From contig SWBL01000001.1 of the NCBI GenBank assembly GCA_024195585.1, positions 410,184 through 474,183 of the forward strand: 64,000 nucleotides of DNA. The letters are read 5' to 3'. The notes under the pieces were generated by a model. That model made no database searches. It saw only the letters and a program-made list of their open reading frames with translations, and had not been told where the DNA came from. The position numbers and the translations under genes were made by a program. Below are positions 32,534 to 43,294 of this stretch, in pieces (positions within the stretch are counted from its first letter, which is position 1; the number at the start of each line of letters is the position of its first letter). The DNA comes from Aureobasidium sp. EXF-3400. Lineage: Eukaryota; Ascomycota; Dothideomycetes; Dothideales; Saccotheciaceae.

Positions 32534-32703
32534 GCCCCTTTAGTGCAGTGGTCTAGCACGTTCCGCACGCAATGTCTTGCAAACACAAGCAGAGTATGGT
32601 GAACGGTTACTTCAGTCAGCTCTGGCTCCCTAGCAGCCTGGGTTGGCTTTAGGCCATGACGTCTGAATTGGGAAAGGCGTGAGTTCGATTCTCACAGGGG
32701 GCA
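32534..32703 (+). tRNA. Candidate tRNA gene or pseudogene interrupted by about 97 bases
   Basis: The 5' half has acceptor GCCCCTT, positions 8-9 TA, and a perfect D arm (GTGC...GCAC) with an A-box-like TAGTGCAGTGG. The 3' half has a perfect T arm GTGAG-TTCGATT-CTCAC, a 3' acceptor AGGGGGC pairing with the 5' half over 7 bp (one G-T), and discriminator A. TTCC (27-30) can pair with GGAA on the 3' side across the insert. T4-C-T5 follows at 32711. The canonical intron position would give anticodon CGC (Ala) but with A rather than T at position 33, so the identity is unresolved. Either the intron is very long or placed unusually, or this is a pseudogene. Confidence 0.5.
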
Positions 32704-33516
32704 GTGTGGCTTTTCTTTTTGGCTAACTGCATGCCATCAAAAGAGACGATGGTCCATTTGAAAGAAAGGTTGATTGATGAGGACTGATGCTGCCTGTAGG
32801 ATTCTAAAGATCTTGTGCACACGCGAGGAAATGGCGATCTTGCTCGTACGCCCATCAAGGCGCCTTGTCTGGGGCCAAGAAAACGCGGTCTTTCGTTGGG
32901 ATAGCGAAAGCTGATGCACCGCCATGACCCCAAGCGCTCGTGATGTCCGAGCCTTTGGATCGTAGTGGTTGTGCGGGTCATCTCTGGGGAATGGGAACTG
33001 GCCTGACAGGTCCATCGGAACTGAAAAGAACAGAAGTCGATGAGAGTTGGACGGGCAATGCTCAATTTATCAACTCGAAGAGGGCAGAATTCCAGGCATG
33101 ACCTGATCTTTGGCGCGTTGTTGAGATGGACAGCAAGATCGTTTCGTGATTTAGAAACTGCTGCTTGGCTTGATGACCAGAAGAAGGAGAATCTTGAACA
33201 CGATCTGATGTCCGGTGCTCACTTGGGAATGTTGTGCTGGTCCAGCTTTTGACGCCTAATTTGGGGGCCGCGAGGAGTAGCACCCAGAACATGTACAGAC
33301 AGTGGAACAATTGCCTACACTGGTCAGATCTAGTAGTGAGCATCAAGGGATGATGAGAATGTATGAATCAGCAGCTGAATTAAAAGGGTATCTTTCTGCT
33401 CTCTCTTAGTAAACCAGTACTGTCAATGGCCCGAATGGTCTGCCTCCTTTTCCCTGAACGCCCGCTGTGATGGAAGAAAACAAGTATAAGAAATGAAAAT
33501 GAAAAGCTGTGGGGTT
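32704..33516. other. Spacer, no gene supported
   Basis: About 810 bases between the tRNA-like element and the syntaxin 3' end. It includes the terminator above and the syntaxin 3' UTR; nothing else is recognised. Confidence 0.5.
32711..32720 (+). terminator. Pol III-type terminator after the interrupted tRNA
   Basis: TTTTCTTTTT starts 8 bases after the tRNA-like 3' end, as at the other tRNA genes of this window. Confidence 0.5.
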
Positions 33517-34660
33517 CTATGCAGGTTTGGCTGCATCGTTACTCTTGTGAGAGCCGAGCTTGCCTGTCACTGCCAGGTAGATGAGGACGATAATAATGAT
33601 AACAACAACGATGGCGATGCAGATACCGAGGCAGTACCACTTCTTTCTTCTGGCGGATCTGGCCTTTGTAGTGGCGACATCGAGGTGCTCGTTTGCTTGA
33701 ACCATATTCGTTTGCGTTTCTTCGGCCTTTTCCTCAATGTTCATGATCATGGGTTCTTGCTGCATGACGATCGTGTCAAGATCTTGGAACAGCTGTGCCA
33801 GCTCGGTCATTGTGCGCTCGATTTGTTGAATGGCATCGTGGCGCTGGCGGACATTTGCCAGTGTGCTCTGAGCTTGGCCGCGGCGGTCCGAGTTAAGGAG
33901 GGCCTGCTGGAAGATCTGGGTATCGGCACCAGACTCGGTGGCTTGGATGATTTCTTGCTCGGTAGCTTCGGGGTTTACGATGAGGTATTGACGACGCTGC
34001 TGTTCTTGAACTTCCTTGCGGAACTGCGACTCTACGGTCTGGTAGTTGTTGATTGCCTTGCGGATACGGCGGTCGAGGGCATTGACTTGAGCTTCGTTGC
34101 GAGGGTTTCTAGACTCAGGGCGTGACTTGATTCTCTTGACGCGGTCGGCGAGGGCGCGGTAGGCAGTCATGATCTCTGAGCCCATGGCATCGATTTCCTT
34201 GTTTGTAGAGTTGGTGCCCGAGACAAACTGTCTGTGTAGGCGCTGGAGACCTTGCAGACGGCTTTCGACATCATCGATGGCGCGGCCGACCTCGCGACAG
34301 TCGTTCAGGATGGCGTTGGGATCTGATTGTTGGCCGGCGCCGTAGGGGTCTGCGAAGGGATCGTTGAGAGGCTGCATCTCGACATCGTTCTGAGCTCCTG
34401 CATGGTGTGTAAGCAGGGGTTGTTGCTCTCAAGGTTCCTCAAAATGCAAGGTAGGCAGCAGTCGAGCATCGCGGTGCGTCTGACAGACGGCTGTACCAGA
34501 TGGCTAAGGCCTAGGATGAATGACACGTACGGTATGTGGGGGGAGTGTCGTAGCCAGAGTTGGAGCCATAAGGATTGCTCTGTCCATAGCCATTGTACTG
34601 TCGCATGTCAGCATTGCTGTACCCCAGGTCGCTGGTACACTCGTCTGTGCTTACTGCCAT
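33517..34660 (-). CDS. SSO1: Plasma-membrane syntaxin (Sso1/2-type Qa-SNARE)
   Basis: Three exons: 34660-34655, 34597-34531 and 34397-33517, giving 317 aa. Exon 1 is only ATG GCA. Intron 1 has GTAAGC..CTGAC..CAG and intron 2 (133 nt) GTACGT..GCAG; phases agree. The short Tyr/Gly/Asn-rich N-terminus (YNGYGQSNPYG) is typical of filamentous-fungal Sso proteins. Then come an Habc bundle (about 50-180, with NDCREVGRAIDDVESRLQGL), a SNARE motif (about 205-265, with ERTMTELAQLFQDLDTIVMQ, the Q in QDLD near the ionic layer) and a C-terminal anchor of about 23 hydrophobic residues (CLGICIAIVVVIIIIVLIYL). It is expected to pair with a Sec9-type SNAP and a v-SNARE in exocytosis. Confidence 0.93.
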
Positions 34661-35158
34661 GTTGATTGTTGATTATGCGTGAATATGTGTGCTTGTGTGA
34701 GGGATGGGATGTGAAAATGATACTGAAGCACCAGGCAGCAGATTGAATAGTTGTGAGAGCAAGAAAAAGAAGAGGTTCCGTGTCAGACGAGCAACAGGAG
34801 CAGATGGTGAGATTGTATTGAAAAAGACAAGGGTAACATTCAGGAGCCATGGTCTGAAACACTAAAAAGCCACAGCCCCCTGATCCCTGGTAAGACTCGA
34901 CCGCCGTTACTATTTTAGCTCTCGATAAGCCTTATCCCCCGCATCCTCCATTCCTCAGCTCACTCTCGTATTGTCCATCCTTGAGCGAACCAATACAATC
35001 ATCTGTTAATGTGGTTGCCTGAGCCAGTCTATTGCTTCTATGCTTATGTACTCGTCATGTCGTGGCTATGTACGTCCGTATACCAGCTGCAGATGCGCAG
35101 TCGTCTCTCGTCATCCTCCTCGGACATCGTCTCCTTACGCGCCTGCTCCGTGTTTCCA
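34661..35158. other. Spacer between NAPRTase 3' end and syntaxin start
   Basis: About 500 bases between two genes on the same strand; it should hold the syntaxin promoter. No other feature is seen. Confidence 0.5.
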
Positions 35159-36588
35159 TCAAGCGCTTGACTCTGCGCTTCCCCATCGCTTCGTCTCATC
35201 GCCTCCTGACCAAGATTTCTCAACATAGCCCAGCTCGTGCTTGACCTTTGCCACCAGCTCCGAATCACCCATGTTCTTACCCAGGTTGTCGCTGATCTTG
35301 ATGCACGGCTTTCCATCTGCCTCAAACAGCTTGATGACGATATTCAGCGGCACGCTCTTCTCGCCAGAGGTCTTCTTGGTGAAGTCATTTGTGAAGAAGG
35401 TTCCTACGCCGAAGCTGGGCACCAACTTGACTGCCTGAGTGGCATGCATGTACTCGATGCAGCGGTCCACGTTCAGCGAATCTGAAAATACAATCGTCTT
35501 GGGTACTGTGATGTTTTGCTCGTCGTAGAAGTCGCGCATTCTCTTGATGAACTCGAAGGGATTGCCAGAGTCTTGTCGTGTTCCAGTGTATACTTCGGCG
35601 AAGCTTGGGTTCGGCTTGTCTAGGCTAGGATCGCGCGAGTGGCCTGGCGGTGCGGGTCTCTTGAAAGCCTTCAAGAAATCGGGTGTACCGAATGTGTCGG
35701 TGAGAGCGATGCTCAGCACTCCGCGACCAAAGGTGCCGCTCCAGTATTGCAATGCTGTCTCATTGGCCTTTGTGTAGTTGTCGGTTATGGCAGCGATGCC
35801 CATGAACCACTCGTGAGCCACGGTCCCGATGGGCGACATGTTGTGCTTCATAGCCATGTGTACGTTGCTGGTGCCAGCCCACTTTCCAGGGAAACTGCGC
35901 TTGGTGGCTTCATCCTTCGCCTGTTGCAAGCCTTGCATGACCATATCATGGGTCTTGTAGTCCCTTCTTCTTCTGCTGCCAAACTCGGAGAACGAGCATC
36001 CAGCCTCGAGCAAGCGAAGACCCTTCTCGTAGGCCTTGTCGACCTGTCCTTCGTGGTCCCAATCCGTATCGCAGAACTTGAAGTATGCCTCAGACACGAG
36101 AGCGAGTAGTGGGATCTCGTAGAGGATTGTGTCCAGCCAGCGACCCTTCACAAACAGAGCAATGTCGCCTTCATCTGAGTCGCCTTCGTTGTTGGTAGGA
36201 ATGGTAGGTTGGAAAGAAAGTTCGACTTGTTCCTTTGGGCGGAGAGAGAAGGTGCGCAAGAAGTCAAGGTATTCGGGAGTGAGATAAGAGCAGTGCTCGG
36301 TGAGGTAGTCAATCTCCTTGTCTGTGACACGAATGTTGGCAAGCTGGGCGATTTGGACCTGGAGCCAGTGATAGGCCTGTCGGTTGAGTTTGAGATCGGC
36401 GGTACGGTTGGTGAATCTGTAGGTAACCTCTGCGCAGAGTGTCAGCGCACATCACTTGTGACTAGAAGCTGAGCGCATGTACCAATGTCGGGAAAGTACT
36501 TCAGGACAGCACACTGCATGGTAAGCTTGTAAAGATCTGTGTCGAGCAAAGAGCCGATGCCCTCGGGCAGTTCGCCGGAAGTCGCCAT
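35159..36588 (-). CDS. NPT1: Nicotinate phosphoribosyltransferase
   Basis: Two exons: 36588-36483 and 36429-35159. The 53-nt intron has GTACAT..GCTGAC..GCAG and joins KYFPDI to EVTYRFTNR. The product is 458 aa, against about 430 for yeast Npt1. The N-terminus (GSLLDTDLYKLTMQCAVL) is the family start. A segment SEFGSRRRRDYKTHDMVMQG follows, then GTSNVHMAMKHNMSPIGTVAHEWFMG, which contains the GT-x-AHE stretch with the histidine phosphorylated in this family. Later come ALTDTFGTPDFLKAF and VYTGTRQDSGNPFEF (phosphoribosyl binding). The enzyme makes nicotinate mononucleotide from nicotinate and PRPP, feeding the Preiss-Handler route to NAD. All key segments are present. Confidence 0.95.
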
Positions 36589-37310
36589 GCTGATGTGAAT
36601 TGTTCAGTAAGTTGGTTGTATGTCGGAGATCTAGAAGTGAATCATCAAGCTCGACGCGAAAGCACCGCGATGGAAAAAAGTCATGACACGCCAGATGACG
36701 CATGGACATGTTTCAGCTTTCGTCTCACCTCTCATGTCTCATCTCACTACTGTTTCTTTGTCGTCAAATCAAGTACATTCGCAAGATTAGGTAGTCTCGA
36801 CCACCTCCTGTACTACTACATGAACCTTATAGCGTTCGACAGCATGTGGTCATATCACATGGTTTGGGCTATCACAGCTGCAAAGAGCATGCCTACGAGA
36901 GTGGCTTGAAAGTTTGAAGCATTCTGCAGTTTGCACGAAGCGCACACCGATGTACCAGAGCCAGGCAGAATAGTTCATTGAATACTATAGCATACAGACA
37001 AACTTTTGTATCAGTCTGACAGTTAGAGGCTGAAGTCTTCCACAGGCTTCACATTAACAATCGCGGCAGCTCGGAGTTTATCCATCATTGTCCCGAGACG
37101 CACGGACGCACATCGTCATCAGGCTAATTCGAGTGTTGCTCTCAGATAACAATTATCCATTGCGCTTTGCGACAGGAAGGCACGACTGGCGCTTCACTTT
37201 TGCATCAATTCACTGCTTTGTCTCTTCTTCTCTCCCATCTTTCGTCTTCGAAGCGCAGCGCGTCTTGTTTCTCTTCCTTCTCCAACCTTTCTCACAATCA
37301 CAACGTCAAA
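36589..37310. other. Divergent promoter region, no gene supported
   Basis: About 720 bases between the NPT1 and Mpv17-family starts, with a CT-rich leader before 37311. Confidence 0.45.
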
Positions 37311-38084
37311 ATGGCTTCGTTCCTTCGTTGGTTCGTCTTGTCTATTGGGTGTTCTCCTTTCGATAGCTAATAAGCATCCAGGTATGGCGTGAAGCTTGCT
37401 CAGCGCCCCATGCTCACTCAGAGTGTAACCACTGCTGTATGTGCTGAGAGATCGTCAGCGAGAATGGTCCAGTAGTTAAAACTCATGCTAGGTCCTCTTC
37501 GCAACCGGTGATACCATGGCTCAACAGGGTGTCGAGCAAGTTGGCTTGAAGAACCATGACCTTGCCCGTAGTGCTCGCATGGCACTCTACGGTGGAGGCA
37601 TGTATCCATTGGCGCTTGACTCCCGTTCCGATGCTGACTGAATGATTCCAGCTGTCTTCGGTCCTCTCGCTACCACCTGGTTCGGCTTCCTCCAGCGCCG
37701 TGTTCGCATTCCCGGCTCGCCCAACGCTGAGATTCTTGCTCGTGTTGGTCTTGATCAGACCGTCCTTGCTCCTCTCAACTTGTTCGCCTTCCTGTCCTCG
37801 ATGGCTATCATGGAGGGTTCGGATCCTCAGAAGAAGATTGAGTCGACCTACTGGAACGCTCTCTCCAAGAACTGGATGCTCTGGCCATTCGTCCAGGCCG
37901 TGAACTTCAAGTTCGTTCCCCTTCAGCACAGAGTTCTCGTCGTCAACTTTGTCTCATTGGGTATGTATCGTTCGCTCACAAAGGAAAACTACTTTGTACT
38001 GACCAAATCCAAGGCTGGAACTGCTACCTCTCCTACCTCAACTCTACCGGCTCCCCCATTCCCAAGGAGCTTCCTCCATCATAG
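37311..38084 (+). CDS. Mpv17/PMP22-family membrane protein
   Basis: Five exons: 37311-37330, 37382-37436, 37492-37597, 37652-37960 and 38014-38084, giving 186 aa. The phases join perfectly to the family sequence: [16 protein letters not shown], then [47 protein letters not shown], and the signature [19 protein letters not shown] with [12 protein letters not shown]. The family forms channels or carriers in the mitochondrial inner membrane (Sym1) or the peroxisome; which one is unclear here. Four hydrophobic segments fit the usual topology. The third intron starts with GC rather than GT (GAG|GCATGT), which the protein frame requires; the last intron ends in AAG. The gene is divergent from NPT1 and convergent with the BolA gene. 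Confidence 0.92.
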
Positions 38085-38421
38085 AGGGTTGAAGATGTCT
38101 TCACACGTATGACAACTTCTACACGATCTCCCGGTCTCGAACCTCGAGGGGTTCGACTCGGATTCGCTTCGCGTTATCAAAAAGATGGTATATAGCCACG
38201 ACTTCTTCTCAATCATGGCAATCGGGCCTTGACCTACCTTGACCTATACCTAGCTTTGCTACATCAGACCACAGACATTGTACATTAGCTAAGCGAGCGA
38301 TGTCCAAAACGCTATCCAATTGGCATCTAGAAATGCTTTTTTGCTCTTTCATGCTTCGATATCTTCATGTGCTTTTTTAATAATGTTACAAGTATGTTCA
38401 GACGCGACTGAAGATTGACAA
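38085..38421. other. Convergent 3' spacer
   Basis: About 337 bases between the Mpv17-family and BolA 3' ends; no gene is seen. Confidence 0.5.
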
Positions 38422-38923
38422 CTATGACTCTCGTGCCTTTGCCTTCTCCTCTTCTTCAGGTGTGCGCGTCTTGAGTTGGAGAGCGTGGATACCACCCTCA
38501 GCAGCCAACTCATCTTTCAATAAAGTGTACACCATCCTGTGTCTTGCTGGCTGCATCTTTGACTTAAAGGCATCTGAAATAATGTTGACCCTAGTATTTC
38601 GTTAGTCATGATCGGCGTTTATTGAATATTGCCTTGTATCAGAAGGCAAAGCATGAAGTTGACTCGCCTGAAATGTGTTTCTCTCGAAGTCACACCAGCC
38701 ATGGCCTTGTGGTGAGCATGCTTGTGCGAATCATTGAAAATCTCGAGAGAAGTCGGATTTAACTCTTGTGTGATCTGAAAATAGTCAGACAATCCGCTCA
38801 AAACAGTCTGTGTTGATCCAGCATACACACCTTTTGCTTGATAGCATCTTCCATCGGTGTCATTGAGGAATTCATGGTAGAAAACGGCCTTCTGGATGCC
38901 GACGTGATGACTCGACGAAACAT
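38422..38923 (-). CDS. Mitochondrial BolA-like protein
   Basis: Three exons: 38923-38831, 38774-38668 and 38590-38422, giving 122 aa. The N-terminus MFRRVITSASRRPFST is Arg/Ser-rich without acidic residues, a good mitochondrial presequence. The BolA fold follows: EDAIKQKITQELNPTSLEI, NDSHKHAHH, SRETHFRVNIISDAF and QPARHRMVYTLLKDEL, with a short charged tail. The conserved SH/HH histidines and the Cys-less C-terminal His (ARHRM) used for Fe-S ligation with monothiol glutaredoxin are visible. BolA1/Bol1-type proteins act in mitochondrial iron-sulfur cluster insertion. Intron 1 is GT..CAG; intron 2 begins with GC (CAG|GCGAGT) and ends CTAG, and phase and family sequence require it. An internal Met at codon 17 could give a cytosolic form. 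Confidence 0.92.
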
Positions 38924-39521
38924 TCGACTGTAACTACTGGTATCTGATGGTCAGTCAGCGCTTCTCGAGGAACAGGTCCTCTGATAAGGCTGATATCGGG
39001 TCTACTTACCTGAATTGTACTGATGGCGAGTAGAGTTGATGGTGAATCTTTGGCCGAGATGATGACCAAGTCTGGCTAGAAGGACATTGTGCACGGACCA
39101 GCCTTGATGCTATCTACAAACAATATCTTTTCGACCCTCACAGTCTGTGTAGACCATTTCTAGGGTCTGCGTCTTCTAGTACCGGCAAACTTACGATCGT
39201 TGATATGGAAATGGTATCTACTTGGCAAGATTTACTGGTCTCTGTCGAAGAGCACAATTCTGCCTCCGAGGGCCTACAAACCCTACTTTTGTTGCCAACA
39301 GCGGTCGCCTGGAACTCCTCCTTTGGGCACTAGTGCTCAGGACCCCTCCAAGCGTGGAGTTGCCTTTGGTGGGGCAGCCGCGTTTTGTAGCTCTCAAGGA
39401 GCCGCCGCCATGCCTTATCAACATTTGTACGAGAGATTCGGGAGCTCAGTGGCCGGTGATTGACTTACCTACGTAGGTATATATTCAAGAGGGCATTTCC
39501 CCTCTTTCTTTCTTGTCCTCT
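38924..39521. other. Divergent promoter region, BolA gene / aldehyde dehydrogenase
   Basis: About 600 bases without a supported gene. A pyrimidine-rich stretch at 39493-39520 directly precedes the first aldehyde dehydrogenase ATG. Confidence 0.45.
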
Positions 39522-41396
39522 ATGTACCGCTCCCTCCTCCGTTCTCCTGCTTCTTTTTCCTTCCAGTTTCCAAGATACCCTGCTCCTTCGAGGCTTTTTA
39601 CTGTTATCACTCGCAATATGTCTGGTCTGTCGGTTGAGCTTACTGCACCTAATGGTGTCAAGTATACGCAGCCCACTGGTCTATTTATCAACAATGAATG
39701 GGTCAAATCTACCAAGGGCGACAAGATCTCCAGCATAAACCCTAGGTAAGTCTGTTCTTTGTGTGTCGGACTGCGTAGGATCCAAGTTACATGCCAAACT
39801 CCATGGGGGAGAAGTTAAAAGACCAAAGCAGTTGTCTCTGCATTGCAAGGCCTTGCTGGTGATTTCGCTTGAGTCACCAAGCCGAGCAATTTCATTCTTT
39901 TGAAGCCTGGCTGCGTTGTTCACCACTATTACTCAAGTCTATGAACATGGCTGACACACAACTCACAGCGATGAAAGCGAGATCTGCTCTGTCGAGGCCG
40001 GCACACTCGAGGACATCAACAAGGCTGTTGCCGCAGCAAGAAAGGCCTTCAAGGGAGAATGGAGAGAGATTGCCAGCACAGAAAGAGGAGAACTCATGGT
40101 TAAGTTGGCCAACCTGATCGAACAACACAAGGAGACTCTTGCTACAATCGAGACATGGGACAATGGTGAGCAACAAGTTCAACAATGCTTTAGAGGAGCA
40201 AAGCTGACAACATGGGCACAGGCAAACCGTACTCGGTCGCATTGAACGAGGACCTGGGCGAGGTCATCGGCACCCTCAAATACTACGCCGGATACGCAGA
40301 TAAGATCCACGGACAAGTAATCGATACCACACCAGCCAAGCTGGCCTACACAATCCGCGAGCCCATTGGTGTCTGCGCCCAGATCATCCCTTGGAACTAC
40401 CCTCTCGCCATGGCAGCATGGAAACTCGGTCCCGCTCTCGCCGCAGGAAACACCGTCGTGCTCAAGCCCGCCGAGCAAACTCCCCTCGCTATCCTCTATC
40501 TCGCCAATCTGATCAAGGAAGCCGGTTTCCCACCTGGTGTCGTAAACGTTGTCAACGGCTATGGTCGCGAAGCCGGTTCTGCTCTGGTCCAACACATGGA
40601 CGTCGACAAAGTCGCCTTTACCGGATCCACAGCAACCGGCCGCGAAATCATGAAGATGGCAGCTGTAAACCTCAAAAACATCACTCTCGAGACTGGTGGC
40701 AAGTCTCCTCTGTTGGTCTTTGACGACGCAGATCTCGATCAAGCAGTCAAGTGGTCACACATCGGTATCATGTCCAACCAAGGCCAAATCTGCACAGCAA
40801 CCTCGCGCATTCTCGTCCAAGAGGGCATCTACAACAAATTCATCTCGGCATTCAAGGATCACTGCAAGGAAACCAGTGTCGTCGGTGACCCCTTTGCAGA
40901 AACCACTTTCCAAGGTCCTCAGGTCACAAAAGCACAGTATGAGCGCGTGCTCTCCTACGTCGAAGCTGGCAAATCTGAAGGCGCAAAGCTGATTTCTGGA
41001 GGTGAGCCCTGCAAGCAAGATGGCAAGGGATTCTTCATCGCACCTACCATTTTCGCAGACGTCAAGGACGATATGAAGATTTACAGGGAAGAAGTCTTTG
41101 GTCCTTTCGTCGTGATTTCATCATTCAAGGATGAAACTGAGGCGGTCGACAGAGCTAACGACAGTACCTATGGTTTGGGCTCTGCTGTGTTCACTCAAGA
41201 TATCACAAAGGCACACCGTGTGGCAAGAAACATCGAAGCTGGTATGGTTTGGATCAACTCAAGCAACGACAGCGACTATCGGGTACCCTTCGGTGGTGTG
41301 AAGTCCAGTGGCATTGGTAGAGAACTAGGCGAGGCGGGTCTTGATGGTTATACAAACAAGAAGGCCATTCATGTCAACTTGGGCACCAAGCTATAG
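39522..41396 (+). CDS. NAD(P)-dependent aldehyde dehydrogenase, two possible starts
   Basis: Three exons: start-39745, 39969-40165 and 40222-41396. The first intron is long (223 nt, GTAAGT..CACAG), the second 56 nt (GTGAGC..CACAG). From ATG 39618 (MSGLSVELTAPNGV) the product is 499 aa, the usual ALDH length; from the in-frame ATG 39522 it is 531 aa, with a 32-residue Arg/Ser/Phe-rich leader (MYRSLLRSPASFSFQFPRY) resembling a mitochondrial presequence. Visible motifs: PWNYPLAMAAWKLGPALAAG, FTGSTATGREI (nucleotide binding), LETGGKSP (general-base Glu), NQGQICTA (catalytic Cys), EEVFGPFVV and PFGGVKSSGIGREL. It oxidises aldehydes such as acetaldehyde to acids. A 3' relic of a second copy lies at 43470-43565. 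Confidence 0.95.
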
Positions 41397-41879
41397 GAGG
41401 CTTCAGTGATAGGAGGCTTCAGTGGTAAAAATCGATTCGAGTAACGACTTTTCGGAAGACTTGATGACTGATAATCCATTCTCAATGTGTGCCAATAACT
41501 CCGTTCTGAATGTGTGCCAATAACTGATGTGTTGAAGATGATATGGTTTTGCGAAGAGCGAGGGATGAGAGGATGATGAGAGGATGGATAGGAAGAAGGA
41601 TGAGAAGATTGGAAGGGTGAACGAGCGAGTAAGGATGAGGAAAACTACTCTTCCCATTTATTTGTACACCATTTTGTTTATAGCCGGAGGCTTTCACTCC
41701 CTTCTTTGAATAATCACGTCTTTTTGTTATGCAGATTCAAAGCAGGGGAAGGCAATTACCGAATGACTCTCTTTCTGCGAACGCATATGACTGCTGAAGT
41801 CCTATCTGAGAGATACTGTATCTGGTTGATTTTCTTGTGATTGACCATTATTCTGATTTCGTCCCCATCATTGGCGAGG
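41397..41879. other. Spacer with short direct duplications
   Basis: About 480 bases. AGGAGGCTTCAGTG is repeated right after the ALDH stop, and GAATGTGTGCCAATAACT-like sequence is duplicated near 41480-41525. No gene is seen. Confidence 0.5.
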
Positions 41880-43279
41880 TTACTTTGGCGTGAAAGGATC
41901 TCGAGTCTTGAACTTCATCTTGCGCGAGTCTTGTCCCTTCTTCTTCTTCATTGTGTTTCCACCAAAGAGATTCCGACGCACAGTGTCACCAGCTGCTCTG
42001 ATCGGAAGATTGGTCGTTCCAGGAGCTGTAGGCGTCTCCGAGTTGGATCCGTTTGAGAAGATTCTTGCGGCCGATGGCCTAGCCATGGCCTGAGTGCCAT
42101 GGGTGGTTGCTCGTCTCACAATTGGTGTGTTGAGGACGAGACTGGTCATTCAGGAAGTCGTAGGTGTCTCCGAGTTGGGTTCGTTTGAGAAGATTCCTGT
42201 AACCGATGGTCTAGCTGTGGCCTGAGTGCCACGAGCCGTTGTGCGTCTTACAGTTGGTGTGTCGAGGGTCGCGGGACTTACGGTAGACTCATTGCCAAAG
42301 TGCAAACGACCAGGACGAGGAGTCAGGAGGCTATGAGTTGACGCATGACAGGCAGAGGTGATGGAGGCTTTCGTGGCCGTGGACTTTGTAGGAGACAACG
42401 CGCGAGCGATCTGTGTATACCAATTCTACTTCGGCTCAACGTTGTCTTCCAAAAGTGTGGTCCGCGCTTCTTCTGCGTCGTCTTTAGGCAGAGGAGGTTC
42501 AATGTTTGTCTATCGACGGACCCTCAGCTGTAACATTGGTGTTCGAAGGGTCGGCTGATGCGGAGTCTTGCTTTGCACGCTTGGTCTCTGCTTCCTCTGG
42601 ACCATCGTGATCGAGCGATCTCTTGTTGTCTGAGAAAGGCACACTGTGCCAATGTCCGGGATGGGGAGCAGGGTCGGATTTGGAACGCACGTGCTGGGAA
42701 GGCCTCTCAAGGTTCGAGTCGATGTCGGGGTTTCCACTCTGCATGATAGTTGTGTCTGAGCCGACTTGAGTAGTTATGAACGTGCCAGACGTACCCTCGC
42801 TTACACCAGTGATCGTGCCAGCGGGACCAATACCGACAGCAGAAGTATCGAGGTCTTCCTTTTCATTCTTGCCGCCCCATTCCTCCCAATATTCTTCAAC
42901 TCCCTTGACATCTTCTTCAGGGTCGTCAGGCATTCCCTGGGAGCACCACCTGTACGCGTCGTCCAGCTCGCCGCGCAATTGGTTCATATGAATCCACGTT
43001 ATCTGGTGGATCGCTCTGTTGTTGTCTAGCAGCTTCCAAAGGGCTTCGGCGTGTAGGCGGTATCTCTCGGCTCTGAACCAGTGCTCGGTTACGACACAAA
43101 GCATCGTAAGAAAGGTGCACTTTCAGAAGATTGGTGGATTGGTTCTGATAACTTCGCGCAAGACTGAGGCACACTCGTCGAAGACATCAGCCTGGTACAG
43201 GTTGAGTGCCTTGCGGTAAGTCTGGATACAGGTCTGGGTCACCGCACCGCCGTCGCCAATGTACATTATCTCGGCCATG
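41880..43279 (-). pseudogene. Broken gene for an unrecognised fungal protein
   Basis: From ATG 43279 the frame reads MAEIMYIGDGGAVTQT to VIRTNPPIF, then a TGA, then continues in the same frame for about 200 codons (AERYRLHAEALWKLLDNN, WCSQGMPDDPEEDVK) to TGA near 42500. Coding resumes in a shifted frame (NIEPPLPKDDAEEARTTLL), is cut by a TAG near 42430 and a TGA near 42150, and runs to TAA at 41880 with a basic C-terminus (KKKKGQDSRKMKFKTRD). The two halves keep protein-like composition through the stops, so this looks like one gene with at least three nonsense codons and one frameshift. No splice pattern I tried removes them. A roughly 38-residue unit is repeated twice in the 3' half. The family is unknown; the first half recalls helical TPR-like ascomycete proteins. 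Confidence 0.65.
42021..42282. repeat. Two-copy direct repeat of about 131 bases inside the pseudogene
   Basis: Copies begin near 42021 and 42152. Shared stretches include GTCTCCGAGTTGG, GTTTGAGAAGATTC and GGCCTGAGTGCCA. They encode the two RTQ-type segments on the minus strand (GTQAMARPSAARIFSN and GTQATARPSVTGIFSN). The end of the second copy is approximate. Confidence 0.8.
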
Positions 43280-43294
43280 GTGATGGTAAAGCAG

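Noticed and set aside
33493..34125. A 210-codon plus-strand frame opposite the syntaxin
   Set aside because: It is antisense to a well-supported syntaxin exon and has no family resemblance.
43040..43200. An intron removing the first TGA of the 41880-43279 gene
   Set aside because: A phase-compatible GT..AG pair exists (donor in GACGAGTGTGCC, acceptor TTCAG) but it would delete protein-like sequence, and it leaves the later frameshift, TAG and TGA unexplained.
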